DNA from: Hydrogenophaga sp. | GTDB lineage: Bacteria; Pseudomonadota; Gammaproteobacteria; Burkholderiales; Burkholderiaceae_C | Length of the DNA stretch: 64,000 nt | Assembly (NCBI GenBank): GCA_018993155.1 | Contig: JAGKSX010000004.1 | Span: 1 to 64,000 of the forward strand | Reading direction: 5' to 3' | Shown here: one piece after another, positions 41,627-50,146 of the stretch | Numbering within the stretch: the first letter of the stretch is position 1 | Layout: each line of letters begins with the position of its first letter | Position numbers and translations under genes: made by a program | Notes under the pieces: model-generated | What the model was told of the DNA's origin: nothing | Seen by the model: only the letters and a program-made list of their open reading frames with translations | Database searches by the model: none

Positions 41627-43126
41627 ATGTTTGACGGACTGATCATGTTCGGGCAGTCGATCGCCCGTTTCAGCGGCCCCGAAACGATTGCCTACGCCCT
41701 GCTGGCCTCGCTGGTCGGGGTGGTCATGGGCGCCCTGCCAGGCCTCACGGCCACCATGGCTCTGGCGCTGATGACCACGCTCACACTCAAGCTGCCACCC
41801 AGCCAGGCGCTGCCGATCCTGATCTGCACCTACGTGGGCTCGATCTACGGCGGCTCGCGTTCAGCGATCCTGCTCAACATCCCGGGCACGCCGGCCTCGG
41901 CCGCGTCCTGCCTGGACGGCTACGCGCTCGCGCGCCAGGGACTGGCCGGCCGCGCCATGGGCATCGCCACCACCGGCTCGGTGATGGGCACGCTGATCGG
42001 CATGTTCTTCCTGGCCACGCTCACGCCTGTGCTGGGTGGCCTGGCGCTGAAGTTCGGCGCCTACGAGTTCTTCTGGCTGGCGCTCTTCGGCGTCATCATC
42101 GCCGGCACGCTCACCGGCGACGACCCGCTCAAGGGCTGGATCGCCGGCATCGCCGGCCTGTTCATCGCCACCATCGGCCAGGAGCCGCAATACGGCTACG
42201 AGCGCTTCGCGTTCGGCGTGAGGGATCTGGCCGGCGGCATTCAGCTGGTGCCCGCGCTGGTCGGCGCCTTCGGCTTTGCCGAGCTGCTCACTGCCATGCG
42301 CGAACGGCAGGCGCCGGTGAAGATCAGCGCCTTCGACACCGTCATCCCCAAGGTGCGCGACGTGCTGCAGTACTGGCGCACCATCCTGCGCTCGGGCCTG
42401 ATCGGCACGGGCGTGGGCATCGTGCCCGGTGTGGGCGAGGACGTGGCGGCCTGGTCGTCCTACGCGGCGGCCAAGCGCGCGAGCAAGGAAAAGGAGAAGT
42501 TCGGCAAGGGCTCGGTTGAAGGCCTGATGGCCGCCGAGACCGGCGACAACGCCTGCGTGCCCGGCGCGGTGATCCCCGTGCTCACCCTGGCCATTCCCGG
42601 CTCGGCGCCGGCCGCCGTGCTGATGGCCGCGATGATCATCCACGGCGTCAAGCCCGGGCCGCTGATCATGGTGGAGAACCCCGAGTTCGTGTACGACGTG
42701 GTGACCATGATGCTGTTCGCCACCATCGGCATCCTGATCTTCGGCCTGGTGCTCACCAAGGCCCTGGTGCAGGTGCTGCGCGTGCCACAGCACCTGATCA
42801 CCCCCATCGTCTTCGTGCTGTGCGCGGTGGGCAGCTTCGCCATCGCCGGCCGCCTGTTCGATGTGTATGTGATGCTGGTCTTCGGCCTGATCGGGTTCGG
42901 CCTGCGCCACTACGGCTACCCGATGGCGCCGCTGGTGCTGGGCATCGTGCTCGGCGACCTGCTGGAGAAGAACCTGCGCCGCGCGCTGGTCCTCTCCGAC
43001 GGCGACCTCTCGCCCTTCTTCACCCGCCCCATCGCCGGCACCGTCGCCGCCCTGATCTTCGCCACCATCGCCTGGAAGCTCTGGGCGCTGTACGGCCGCC
43101 GAAGCCGCACCAGGGCGCCGGCATGA
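41627..43126 (+). CDS. tctA: Tripartite tricarboxylate transporter large membrane subunit
   Basis: 499 residues, about 11-12 transmembrane helices. GALPGLTATMALALMTTLT, YGGSRSAILLNIPGTPASAA, and GIVPGVGEDVAAWSSYAAAKR are the TctA family signatures. The ATG at 41627 follows TAGGAG. Its stop overlaps the next start (ATGA at 43123-43126), so transport and catabolic genes are in one operon. Confidence 0.94.
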   Translation: MFDGLIMFGQSIARFSGPETIAYALLASLVGVVMGALPGLTATMALALMTTLTLKLPPSQALPILICTYVGSIYGGSRSAILLNIPGTPASAASCLDGYALARQGLAGRAMGIATTGSVMGTLIGMFFLATLTPVLGGLALKFGAYEFFWLALFGVIIAGTLTGDDPLKGWIAGIAGLFIATIGQEPQYGYERFAFGVRDLAGGIQLVPALVGAFGFAELLTAMRERQAPVKISAFDTVIPKVRDVLQYWRTILRSGLIGTGVGIVPGVGEDVAAWSSYAAAKRASKEKEKFGKGSVEGLMAAETGDNACVPGAVIPVLTLAIPGSAPAAVLMAAMIIHGVKPGPLIMVENPEFVYDVVTMMLFATIGILIFGLVLTKALVQVLRVPQHLITPIVFVLCAVGSFAIAGRLFDVYVMLVFGLIGFGLRHYGYPMAPLVLGIVLGDLLEKNLRRALVLSDGDLSPFFTRPIAGTVAALIFATIAWKLWALYGRRSRTRAPA

Positions 43127-43953
43127 AACTGGCCTTGTGCAACGAGGTGCTGCAGCCCCTGCCGCTGGCGGCGCAGTGCGAGGCCGCCGAGCGCATGGGC
43201 TACGACGCCCTGGAGATCGCCCCCTTCACGCTGACCGACGAACCCGAGGCGCTCGACAGCGCCGCCGCCCACCGCGTGCGCGCCACCGCGCACAGCCACG
43301 GCCTGGCCGTCTCCAGCCTGCACTGGCTGCTGGTCAAGCCCGCCGGCCTTTCGCTGGTGAGCGATGACAAAGCCTTGCACCGCCGCACGCTGGACCTGCT
43401 GCGCCGCCTGATCGACTTCACCGCCGCCTGCGGCGCGCGCGTGCTGGTGCACGGCTCACCCAGGCAGCGCTCGCCCGGCCCCGGCCAGAGCGTGGCGGAC
43501 GCTGCCGCCCGCTTCGAAGCCGCCATGGCCGAACTCGCGCCACACGCCGCGGACGCGGGCGTGGTCTATTGCATCGAACCACTGGGCCGCTTCGAAACCC
43601 CGGTGGTCAACACCGTGGCCGAGGCCGCCGCGATGGTCGATCGCATCGGCTCGCCCGCCATCCGCACCATGCTCGACGTGAGCGCCGCCTCGCACAACGA
43701 AACCGAGCCCGTGCACGAGGTGCTGCGCCGCTTTCTCGCCAGCGGCCACATCGCGCACATGCAGGTGAACGACAGGAACCGCCGCGGCCCCGGCCAGGGC
43801 GAGACCGACCAGCGCCCCGTGCTGCAGGCGCTCAAAGACGGGCGCTACGCCGGCTGGGTGGCGGTGGAACCCTTTGAATACGTGCCCGATGGCCTGGGTT
43901 GCGCCCAGGCCTCGGCGCAGCATGTGCGTGAGATCTGGAGGACCCTGTCATGA
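43123..43953 (+). CDS. Sugar phosphate isomerase/epimerase-like TIM-barrel protein
   Basis: 276 residues of the AP-endonuclease-2 fold. CNEVLQPLPLAAQCEAAERMGYDALEIAP is the usual first strand and helix; the metal-site residues are suggested by SSLHWLL, CIEPLGR (Glu), MLDVSAASHNE and VAVEPFEYVPDG (Glu). Such proteins isomerise or epimerise keto sugars and related acids. It overlaps tctA and the following enolase-superfamily gene by four bases each. Confidence 0.83.
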   Translation: MKLALCNEVLQPLPLAAQCEAAERMGYDALEIAPFTLTDEPEALDSAAAHRVRATAHSHGLAVSSLHWLLVKPAGLSLVSDDKALHRRTLDLLRRLIDFTAACGARVLVHGSPRQRSPGPGQSVADAAARFEAAMAELAPHAADAGVVYCIEPLGRFETPVVNTVAEAAAMVDRIGSPAIRTMLDVSAASHNETEPVHEVLRRFLASGHIAHMQVNDRNRRGPGQGETDQRPVLQALKDGRYAGWVAVEPFEYVPDGLGCAQASAQHVREIWRTLS

Positions 43954-45305
43954 GCGCTGTGACCCTGCGCGTGCACGAGGTGCAGCTGTACGAGCGCCAC
44001 GTCACGCTGCGCCTGCCCTTCCGTTTCGGTGCCGCCACCGTCACGCAATGCCCTCAGGCCTTCGTGCGCGTGCTCGCCGAGGTGAATGGCCGGCGCGTGG
44101 AAGGCGCGAGCGCCGAACTGATGGTGCCCAAGTGGTTCGACAAATCGCCCACGCTCACCCACGAACAGAATTTCGAACAGCTGCGCGAATCGCTGCGCAA
44201 CGCGCGCGAGGCCGTGCAGGCGACCCGCGAGGCGCTCAGCCCCCATGCGCTGTCGCACGAGGCGGGTGAGGCGGCCATCGCCACCTCGGTGGTGCGGCAG
44301 CTGCCGCGGCTGGCCGCGCAGTTCGGCCCCGCCCTGCTGGACAAGGCCGTGGCCGACGCGGCGTTGCGCGCGGCCGGCCGCTCGTGGGTCGACGGCGTGC
44401 ACGCCGGCGTGCTCGGCGACCCCTGGGGCCCGCGGCTCGATCTGGTGCGCCCCACGCACGTGGTGCTGCGCCACACCGTGGGCCTGGCCGACCGCCTGGT
44501 CGAGAGCGACCAGGGCGCCGATCCGCAGGACGGGCTTCCCGCCACGCTGGAGGCCGCGATCCAGCGCCACGGCCTGCACCACTTCAAACTCAAGCTCGGC
44601 GGGCAGATCGGCGCCGACGTGGAGCGCCTCACCCGCATCGCCGAGGTGCTGCAGCGCCTGGGTGGGGACTACCGCGTCACGCTCGACGGCAACGAAACCT
44701 TCACCGATGCCACCAGCCTGGGCAAGTTCTGGCAGGCGCTGCGCACCACCCCCGCGCTGGCCGATCTGCTGCGCCGCACCCTGCTGCTGGAGCAGCCCCT
44801 GGCGCGCGCGGTGGCGCTGCGCGAATCGATCGCCTCGCTGGGCATCGGCGTGCCCGTGATCCTGGATGAGTCCGACGACCACGCGGCCGCGCTCGACGAG
44901 GGCCTGGCGCTGGGTTACCACGGCATCTCCAGCAAGGCCTGCAAGGGCATCTACCGCTCGCTGCGCAACGCCCACCGCATCGCGCAGGACCCCCGCCTGC
45001 TGCTCTCGGGCGAAGACCTCACCTGCCAGGCCGGCCTGGCGGTGCAACAGGACACCCTGCTCGCGGCCAGCCTGGGCGTGCGCCACATCGAACGCAACGG
45101 CCATCACTATGTGGACGGCTTCGGCCCCGCGCCCGCCGATGAAGCGTTGGCCTTCGCGCGCGCGCACCCCGGCTTCTACGAGACCACGGCGGGCCGCCCG
45201 CACCTGGCGGTGCACCAGGGCCGGCTCGACCTGAACGCCCTGCACGCGCCGGGCTTCGCGACCGCGGCCGTGCCGCAATGGCGCAGCTTGCAGGCCATTG
45301 CCTGA
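43950..45305 (+). CDS. Enolase-superfamily (mandelate racemase-like) enzyme
   Basis: 451 residues. The barrel carries HHFKLKLGG (KxK base motif near residue 211), VTLDGNETF (metal Asp/Glu near 250) and VILDESDDH (near 305), with HGISSKACKGIYRS and SGEDLTCQAG later. The capping N-terminal domain is longer and differs from standard MR/MLE members. It is expected to abstract an alpha proton of a carboxylate (dehydration, racemisation or cycloisomerisation). Substrate unknown. Last gene of the tct operon. Confidence 0.8.
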   Translation: MSAVTLRVHEVQLYERHVTLRLPFRFGAATVTQCPQAFVRVLAEVNGRRVEGASAELMVPKWFDKSPTLTHEQNFEQLRESLRNAREAVQATREALSPHALSHEAGEAAIATSVVRQLPRLAAQFGPALLDKAVADAALRAAGRSWVDGVHAGVLGDPWGPRLDLVRPTHVVLRHTVGLADRLVESDQGADPQDGLPATLEAAIQRHGLHHFKLKLGGQIGADVERLTRIAEVLQRLGGDYRVTLDGNETFTDATSLGKFWQALRTTPALADLLRRTLLLEQPLARAVALRESIASLGIGVPVILDESDDHAAALDEGLALGYHGISSKACKGIYRSLRNAHRIAQDPRLLLSGEDLTCQAGLAVQQDTLLAASLGVRHIERNGHHYVDGFGPAPADEALAFARAHPGFYETTAGRPHLAVHQGRLDLNALHAPGFATAAVPQWRSLQAIA

Positions 45306-45308
45306 AAT

Positions 45309-45324
45309 TTCACCAAATGGTTAA
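45309..45324. promoter_or_regulatory. Candidate TetR operator C
   Basis: TTCACC-AAAT-GGTTAA, full inverted repeat with both half-sites matching the consensus. It lies four bases after the enolase-family stop and 174 bases upstream of operator D, with no obvious promoter of its own. Confidence 0.65.
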
Positions 45325-45444
45325 TTGAAAGCGGTCTGCGGCTCACCACTCGCGGCCGTGGCGGCGGTGGCCGAGCCGCGTCCTGGCGCGCTCAAGCCCG
45401 CAAAACCAAGGGAAAACCCTGAATTCAAGGCCCGCAATCTCCGC

Positions 45445-45474
45445 TTGCGCATCTTTCGCGACCGCTTCTATAAT
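45445..45474 (+). promoter_or_regulatory. Promoter of the second Bug receptor operon
   Basis: -35 TTGCGC (45445-45450), 18-base spacer, perfect -10 TATAAT (45469-45474). Operator D starts nine bases after the -10 element, on the expected start site. Confidence 0.7.
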
Positions 45475-45482
45475 TTCCACTA

Positions 45483-45498
45483 TTCACTGACTGGTGAA
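45483..45498. promoter_or_regulatory. Candidate TetR operator D
   Basis: TTCACT-GACT-GGTGAA, overlapping the predicted transcription start of the 45536-49913 operon. Position and sequence match operator B, including the trailing ATTAAACC. Confidence 0.7.
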
Positions 45499-45535
45499 TT
45501 AAACCAACAACCAGCCTTTTTCACTGGAGACAAGC

Positions 45536-46507
45536 ATGAAACTGATCCACGCCACCGCCCTGGCCGCGTTCGCTCTCGCCACCAGCCTGCCTGCCGCCGC
45601 GCAGCAGGCCTACCCGAACAAGGCCATCCGCGTGATCGTGCCGTTCGCCGCGGGCAGCACCACGGACATCATTGCGCGCGCGATCACGGACAAGATGAGC
45701 CAGAGCATGGGCCAGCCCATCGTGGTGGACAACCGCGGCGGCGCCAGCGGCACCATCGGCCAGGCGGCGGTGGCCGCGGCCGCGCCTGATGGCTACACCA
45801 TCATGATCCACTCGTCCTCGCACACGGTGAGCCCCTCCACCTTCGCCAAGCTGTCCTTCGACACGGTGAACGACTTCGCGGGCGTCACCCCGATCTCTTC
45901 CACCCCCAACGTGCTGGTGATCGCGCCGAGCAGGAACCTCAAGACGCTGCCGCAGCTGGTGGCCAACGCCAAGGCCAACCCCGGCAAGATGAACTTCGCC
46001 TCCGCCGGCCAGGGCAGCGCCACCCACCTCAACGCCGAGAAGTTCAAGATGGCCGCGCAGATCGACGCGGTGAACATCCCCTTCAAGGGCTCCGCAGAAG
46101 CCGTCACCGAAGTGCTCGCCGGCCGCGTGGACTACTACTTCTCGCCCATCGCCCCGGTGATCGGCCAGATCAAGGAAGGCCAGCTGCTGGCCCTGGCCGT
46201 GGGCTCGCCGCGCCGCGCCAGTGCCCTGCCCGATGTGCCCACCACCGCCGAAGCCGGCGTGCCCGGCTCCGAATTCAACTTCTGGATCGGGATGATGGCC
46301 CCGGCCAGGACGCCGCGCGACGTCGTCAACCGCCTGCACGACGAAGTCGTCAAGGCCCTGGCCACGCCGGAAGTGAAGGAACGTTTCCTCAAGCTGGGCG
46401 CCGATGCCTGGACGCTCAAGCCCGAGCAGTTCGATGCCTACATCAAGGAAGAAATCAAGAGCAACGCCGTGCTGGTGAAAGCCGCCGGCCTGCAAGTGAC
46501 CAACTGA
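45536..46507 (+). CDS. Bug-family tripartite tricarboxylate transporter receptor (second)
   Basis: 323 residues, signal peptide (LIHATALAAFALATSLPAAAQ). AIRVIVPFAAGSTTDIIAR and VVDNRGGASGTIGQAAVAAAAPDGYT are standard Bug motifs. It has no membrane subunits of its own here and may share TctAB encoded at 41.1-43.1 kb, or use another set. It heads the second catabolic transcript. Confidence 0.92.
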   Translation: MKLIHATALAAFALATSLPAAAQQAYPNKAIRVIVPFAAGSTTDIIARAITDKMSQSMGQPIVVDNRGGASGTIGQAAVAAAAPDGYTIMIHSSSHTVSPSTFAKLSFDTVNDFAGVTPISSTPNVLVIAPSRNLKTLPQLVANAKANPGKMNFASAGQGSATHLNAEKFKMAAQIDAVNIPFKGSAEAVTEVLAGRVDYYFSPIAPVIGQIKEGQLLALAVGSPRRASALPDVPTTAEAGVPGSEFNFWIGMMAPARTPRDVVNRLHDEVVKALATPEVKERFLKLGADAWTLKPEQFDAYIKEEIKSNAVLVKAAGLQVTN

Positions 46508-46550
46508 CCCCGGCCCCGGGGTTTTCAAAGCGAAGAGAAGGAATTCGACA

Positions 46551-47714
46551 ATGGCCGTTCAACAACTCGGGATCATCATGCACGGCGTGACCGGACGCAT
46601 GGGCATGAACCAGCATCTGATCCGCTCCATCTGCGCGATCCGCGCGCAAGGCGGTGTGACGCTCTCCAACGGCGACCGGGTCATGCCCGACCCCATCCTG
46701 GTCGGCCGCAACGCCGAGAAGATGGAAGCGCTGGCCAAGGCCCACAACATCCCGCGCTGGGGCACCGACCTCGATGCCGCGCTGGCCAACAAGAGCGACA
46801 CCATCTTCTTCGACGCCGGCACCACGCAGATGCGCCCCACCCTGCTGGCCAAGGCCATCCGCGCCGGCAAGCACGTGTACTGCGAGAAGCCGATCGCCAC
46901 CAACCTCAACGAGGCGGTGGAGATCGCGCGCCTGGCGCAGAGCTCGGGCCTCAAGCACGGTGCCGTGCAGGACAAGCTGTTCCTGCCCGGGCTGCGCAAA
47001 CTCGACATGCTGCGCCGCGCCGGCTTCTTCGGCCGCATGCTCAGCGTGCGCCTGGAGTTCGGCTACTGGGTGTTCGAAGGCGACCTGCAGCCCATCCAGC
47101 GCCCGAGCTGGAACTACCGCAAGGAAGACGGCGGCGGCATGATCCTGGACATGATGTGCCACTGGCGCTACGTGCTGGACAACCTGTTCGGTGAAGTGAA
47201 GTCGGTCTCGTGCATCGGCACCACGCACATCCCCACGCGCTGGGACGAAGCCGGCAAGCCCTACGAGTGCACCGCCGACGACGCGGCCTACGCCACCGCC
47301 GAGCTCACCGGCCACAACGGCGAAAACGTGATCGCGCAGCTCAACATGAGCTGGGCCACCCGCGTGAACCGCGACGACCTCGTGACCTTCCACGTCGACG
47401 GCACGCACGGCTCCGCCGTCGCGACGCTGACCGGCTGCAAGGCCCAGAGCCGCGTGAACACGCCGCGCCCGGTGTGGAACCCGGACGTCAAGCAGACGAT
47501 GAACTTCTCCGAGCAATGGCAGGACGTGCCGGACACGCAGGTCTACGACAACGGCTTCAAGATCCAGTGGGAACACTTCATCCGCCACGTGGTGGAGAAC
47601 GAGCCCTACAAGTGGACGCTGCCCGAAGGCGCCAAGGGCGTGCAGCTGGTGGAAGCCGCGCTGGAGAGCTGGGAACAGCGCCGCTGGGTCGATGTGCCCG
47701 AACTGAAAGTCTGA
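46551..47714 (+). CDS. Gfo/Idh/MocA-family NAD(P)-dependent oxidoreductase
   Basis: 387 residues. The N-terminal Rossmann part has GIIMHGVTGRMGMNQHLIRS, and the family's catalytic Lys motif appears as GKHVYCEKPIATN. The C-terminal substrate domain includes GGGMILDMMCHWRYVLDNLFG with the usual D-x3-H-like active-site region. These enzymes oxidise or reduce sugars, cyclitols and their acids. It precedes the DUF993 gene, separated by the cloverleaf-like repeat. Confidence 0.9.
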   Translation: MAVQQLGIIMHGVTGRMGMNQHLIRSICAIRAQGGVTLSNGDRVMPDPILVGRNAEKMEALAKAHNIPRWGTDLDAALANKSDTIFFDAGTTQMRPTLLAKAIRAGKHVYCEKPIATNLNEAVEIARLAQSSGLKHGAVQDKLFLPGLRKLDMLRRAGFFGRMLSVRLEFGYWVFEGDLQPIQRPSWNYRKEDGGGMILDMMCHWRYVLDNLFGEVKSVSCIGTTHIPTRWDEAGKPYECTADDAAYATAELTGHNGENVIAQLNMSWATRVNRDDLVTFHVDGTHGSAVATLTGCKAQSRVNTPRPVWNPDVKQTMNFSEQWQDVPDTQVYDNGFKIQWEHFIRHVVENEPYKWTLPEGAKGVQLVEAALESWEQRRWVDVPELKV

Positions 47715-47723
47715 AGACCGGAA

Positions 47724-47800
47724 GACACCCCCGCCGCGCTTCGCGCGACCCCCTCAAGGGGGCGACACCTGCGGCCCGGCAAAGCCGGTTCCGCGGTGTC
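47724..47800 (+). repeat. 77-bp cloverleaf-like multi-hairpin repeat, copy 2
   Basis: GACACC/GGTGTC form an outer helix enclosing three hairpins: CGCGC-TTC-GCGCG, CCCCC-TCAA-GGGGG and GCGG-c-CCGGC-AAA-GCCGG-tt-CCGC. The core is nearly identical to 12418-12491. It starts ten bases after the Gfo/Idh/MocA stop, in the spacer before the DUF993 gene. Confidence 0.8.
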
Positions 47801-47843
47801 TCTTGATCCGACCATCTCGCGCGTTGCGCTCTGGAGCATCCAC

Positions 47844-49031
47844 ATGACCTTTTCTCTCAAACTGCCCACGGCTTCGGGCCAGGTCGAGGCTTACACCCTG
47901 CGCGGCACCACCCCGGTGAAGCCCGCGCCGGGCGTGAAGTTCAACCGCATCGCCTACTCCGCCGCCCACGTGGTGGCCGACCCGCTCGCCGCCATCGACC
48001 CCTGGCTGCAGTGCGCGGTGGACTGGGACGCGACCATCGCCTACCGCCAGCGGCTCTGGTCGCTCGGCCTGGGTGTGGCCGAGGCCATGGACACGGCCCA
48101 GCGCGGCATGGGCCTGGACTGGCCCACCTCGCTGGAGCTGATCCGCCGCTCGCTCGACGCCGCCAGGGACGTGCCCGGTGCGCTGGTGGCCTCGGGCTGC
48201 GGCACCGACCACCTCGTGCTGGAGAACGTGAAGACGGTCGATGAAGTCATCGCCGGCTACGAAGAGCAGATGGCCGCCATCGAGAAGCTCGGCGGCAAGC
48301 TGATCGTGATGGCCAGCCGAGCCCTGGCCCGCGTCGCGAAGAGCCCGGCCGACTACGAGCGCGTGTACGACCGCATCCTGAGCCAGGCGAAACAGCCCGT
48401 GGTGCTGCACTGGCTGGGCGACATGTTCGACCCCGCACTCAAGGGCTACTGGGGCGACAACGACCCCGACAAGGCCATGGACACCGCGCTGGCCGTGATC
48501 GCGGCACACCCGGACAAGGTGGACGGCATCAAGATCTCCCTGCTCGACAAGGACAAGGAGATCGCGATGCGCCGCCGCCTGCCCCCGGGCGTGCGCATGT
48601 ACACCGGCGACGATTTCAACTACGCCGAGCTCATCGCCGGCGACGGCTTCGGTGCCGAGAAGACGCACGGCCAGAGCGACGCGCTGCTGGGCATCTTCGA
48701 CGCCATCGCACCCGCCGCCAGCGCCGCGCTGGGCGAACTCGCGCAGGGCAACCTGCAGAAGTTCCACGACATCCTCGGCCCCACGGTGCCGCTGTCGCGC
48801 CACATCTTTGCCGCGCCCACGCGCTTCTACAAGACCGGCGTGGTCTTCATGGCCTGGCTCAACGGCCACCAGTCGCACTTCACCATGGTCGGTGGCCAGC
48901 AAAGCACGCGCTCGCTGCAACACTTCGCCGAGCTGTTCCGCCTGGCCGATGCGGCCAACCTGCTGGAGCAACCCGAGCTGGCCGTGCGCCGCATGGGCAC
49001 GCTGCTGGCCCTGCACGGCGTGGAGGCCTGA
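47844..49031 (+). CDS. DUF993 / dihydrodipicolinate synthase-like protein
   Basis: 395 residues resembling the DUF993 group of class I aldolase-like TIM barrels. Recognisable parts are FNRIAYSAAHVVADPLAAIDPW, VASGCGTDHL, PVVLHWLGDMFDPALKGYWG and VDGIKISLLDKDKE, where the Lys is a candidate Schiff-base residue. The ATG at 47844 is preceded by GGAG at nine bases; a TTG-type upstream extension inside the repeat is rejected. With the dehydrogenase before and the isomerase after it, it probably cleaves or dehydrates an oxidised sugar-like intermediate. Confidence 0.82.
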   Translation: MTFSLKLPTASGQVEAYTLRGTTPVKPAPGVKFNRIAYSAAHVVADPLAAIDPWLQCAVDWDATIAYRQRLWSLGLGVAEAMDTAQRGMGLDWPTSLELIRRSLDAARDVPGALVASGCGTDHLVLENVKTVDEVIAGYEEQMAAIEKLGGKLIVMASRALARVAKSPADYERVYDRILSQAKQPVVLHWLGDMFDPALKGYWGDNDPDKAMDTALAVIAAHPDKVDGIKISLLDKDKEIAMRRRLPPGVRMYTGDDFNYAELIAGDGFGAEKTHGQSDALLGIFDAIAPAASAALGELAQGNLQKFHDILGPTVPLSRHIFAAPTRFYKTGVVFMAWLNGHQSHFTMVGGQQSTRSLQHFAELFRLADAANLLEQPELAVRRMGTLLALHGVEA

Positions 49032-49034
49032 TCG

Positions 49035-49913
49035 ATGCGCGACTTCTCCCAAGACCACCGCTGGTTGTCCCTCAACACGGCCACGGTGCGCAAGAGCCGG
49101 GGGCAGGACCTGCCGCTCGATCAGATCCTGGACGCCTGCGCGCGCCACGGCATCCCGGCCATCTCGCCGTGGCGGGACCAGGTCGCCGCCGTCGGGCTGA
49201 AAACCATCTCAGCCCAGGTGAAGTCGCTCGGCCTGAAGCTCTCGGGCTACTGCCGGGGCGGCATGTTCCCGGCGGTGGATGCCGCCGGGCTGCAGGCCGC
49301 TCGTGACGACAACCGCCGCGCGGTGGACGAGGCCTGCGAACTGAACGCACCCTGCCTGGTGCTGGTGGTGGGCGCCCTGCCCGGTGCGCTGGCCGGCCAG
49401 GCCGCGCACAAGGACATCGGCCGCGCGCGCCAGCAGGTGAGCGAAGGCATTGCCGAACTGCTCGAGTACGCCAAGGCCAACGGCATGCCGCTGGCCATTG
49501 AACCCCTGCACCCGATGTACGCGGCCGACCGCGCCTGCATCAACACCATGGAACAGGCGCTGGACGTGTGCGACGGGCTCGACCCGGGCCAGACCGGCGC
49601 GATCGGCGTGGCGGTGGACGTGTACCACGTGTGGTGGGACCCCAAGCTGCAGGCGCAGATCGAGCGCGCGGGCAAGAACCGGCTGCTGGCCTTCCACGTG
49701 TGCGACTGGCTCACCCCCACCACCGACCTGCTCAACGACCGGGGCATGATGGGCGACGGCGTGATCGACATCCCGCGCATCCGCGGCTGGGTGGAAGCGC
49801 AGGGCTTCGCCGGGTTCAGCGAGGTGGAGATCTTCTCCACCGGCAACTGGTGGAAACGCGATCACGACGAGGTCCTGAAGACCTGCATCGAACGGCACCG
49901 CAGCGCGGTGTGA
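49035..49913 (+). CDS. Sugar phosphate isomerase/epimerase-like TIM-barrel protein (second)
   Basis: 292 residues of the xylose-isomerase-like TIM barrel. LSLNTATVRKS and ILDACARHGIPAISPWRDQV begin the barrel; metal ligands are suggested by LAIEPLHPMY (Glu), GVAVDVYHVWWDP (Asp, His), FHVCDWL (His/Asp) and FSEVEIFS (Glu). Three bases separate it from the DUF993 gene. It is the last gene of the second catabolic transcript. Confidence 0.87.
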   Translation: MRDFSQDHRWLSLNTATVRKSRGQDLPLDQILDACARHGIPAISPWRDQVAAVGLKTISAQVKSLGLKLSGYCRGGMFPAVDAAGLQAARDDNRRAVDEACELNAPCLVLVVGALPGALAGQAAHKDIGRARQQVSEGIAELLEYAKANGMPLAIEPLHPMYAADRACINTMEQALDVCDGLDPGQTGAIGVAVDVYHVWWDPKLQAQIERAGKNRLLAFHVCDWLTPTTDLLNDRGMMGDGVIDIPRIRGWVEAQGFAGFSEVEIFSTGNWWKRDHDEVLKTCIERHRSAV

Positions 49914-49948
49914 GCCCCAGGCCCCGCGCACGGCGCGGGGCCCGCCCA

Positions 49949-50146
49949 TCAAGGCCGGCGCAGATCGACGTCCGGGCCGATGTTCTCAGGCCGCCGCTCG
50001 GCCTTGCCCGGGACGGGCGCGCCTTGAGCCGTCTCTGGCCTCTGGAACATGGCCAGCAGCAACTCCCGGATCCGCTGCGCGGCGAGGTCCTGGGTCTCGG
50101 CAACCAGCGAGCGGTGGGGGGTGGTCCACTTTTCGCGAGCGCTCAT
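49949..50146 (-). CDS. Small hypothetical protein
   Basis: 65 residues (MSAREKWTTPHRSLVAETQDLAA start), no recognised domain; the first half can form an amphipathic helix and the C-terminal third is Pro/Arg-rich. Its ATG overlaps the DsrE stop as ATGA, and the codon use is normal for the neighbourhood, so it may be a real translationally coupled gene. Confidence 0.5.
   Translation of the reverse strand: MSAREKWTTPHRSLVAETQDLAAQRIRELLLAMFQRPETAQGAPVPGKAERRPENIGPDVDLRRP

Noticed and set aside
47796-47843. N-terminal extension of the DUF993 protein
   Set aside because: It would begin inside the repeat, adds 16 atypical residues, and the ATG at 47844 has its own GGAG.
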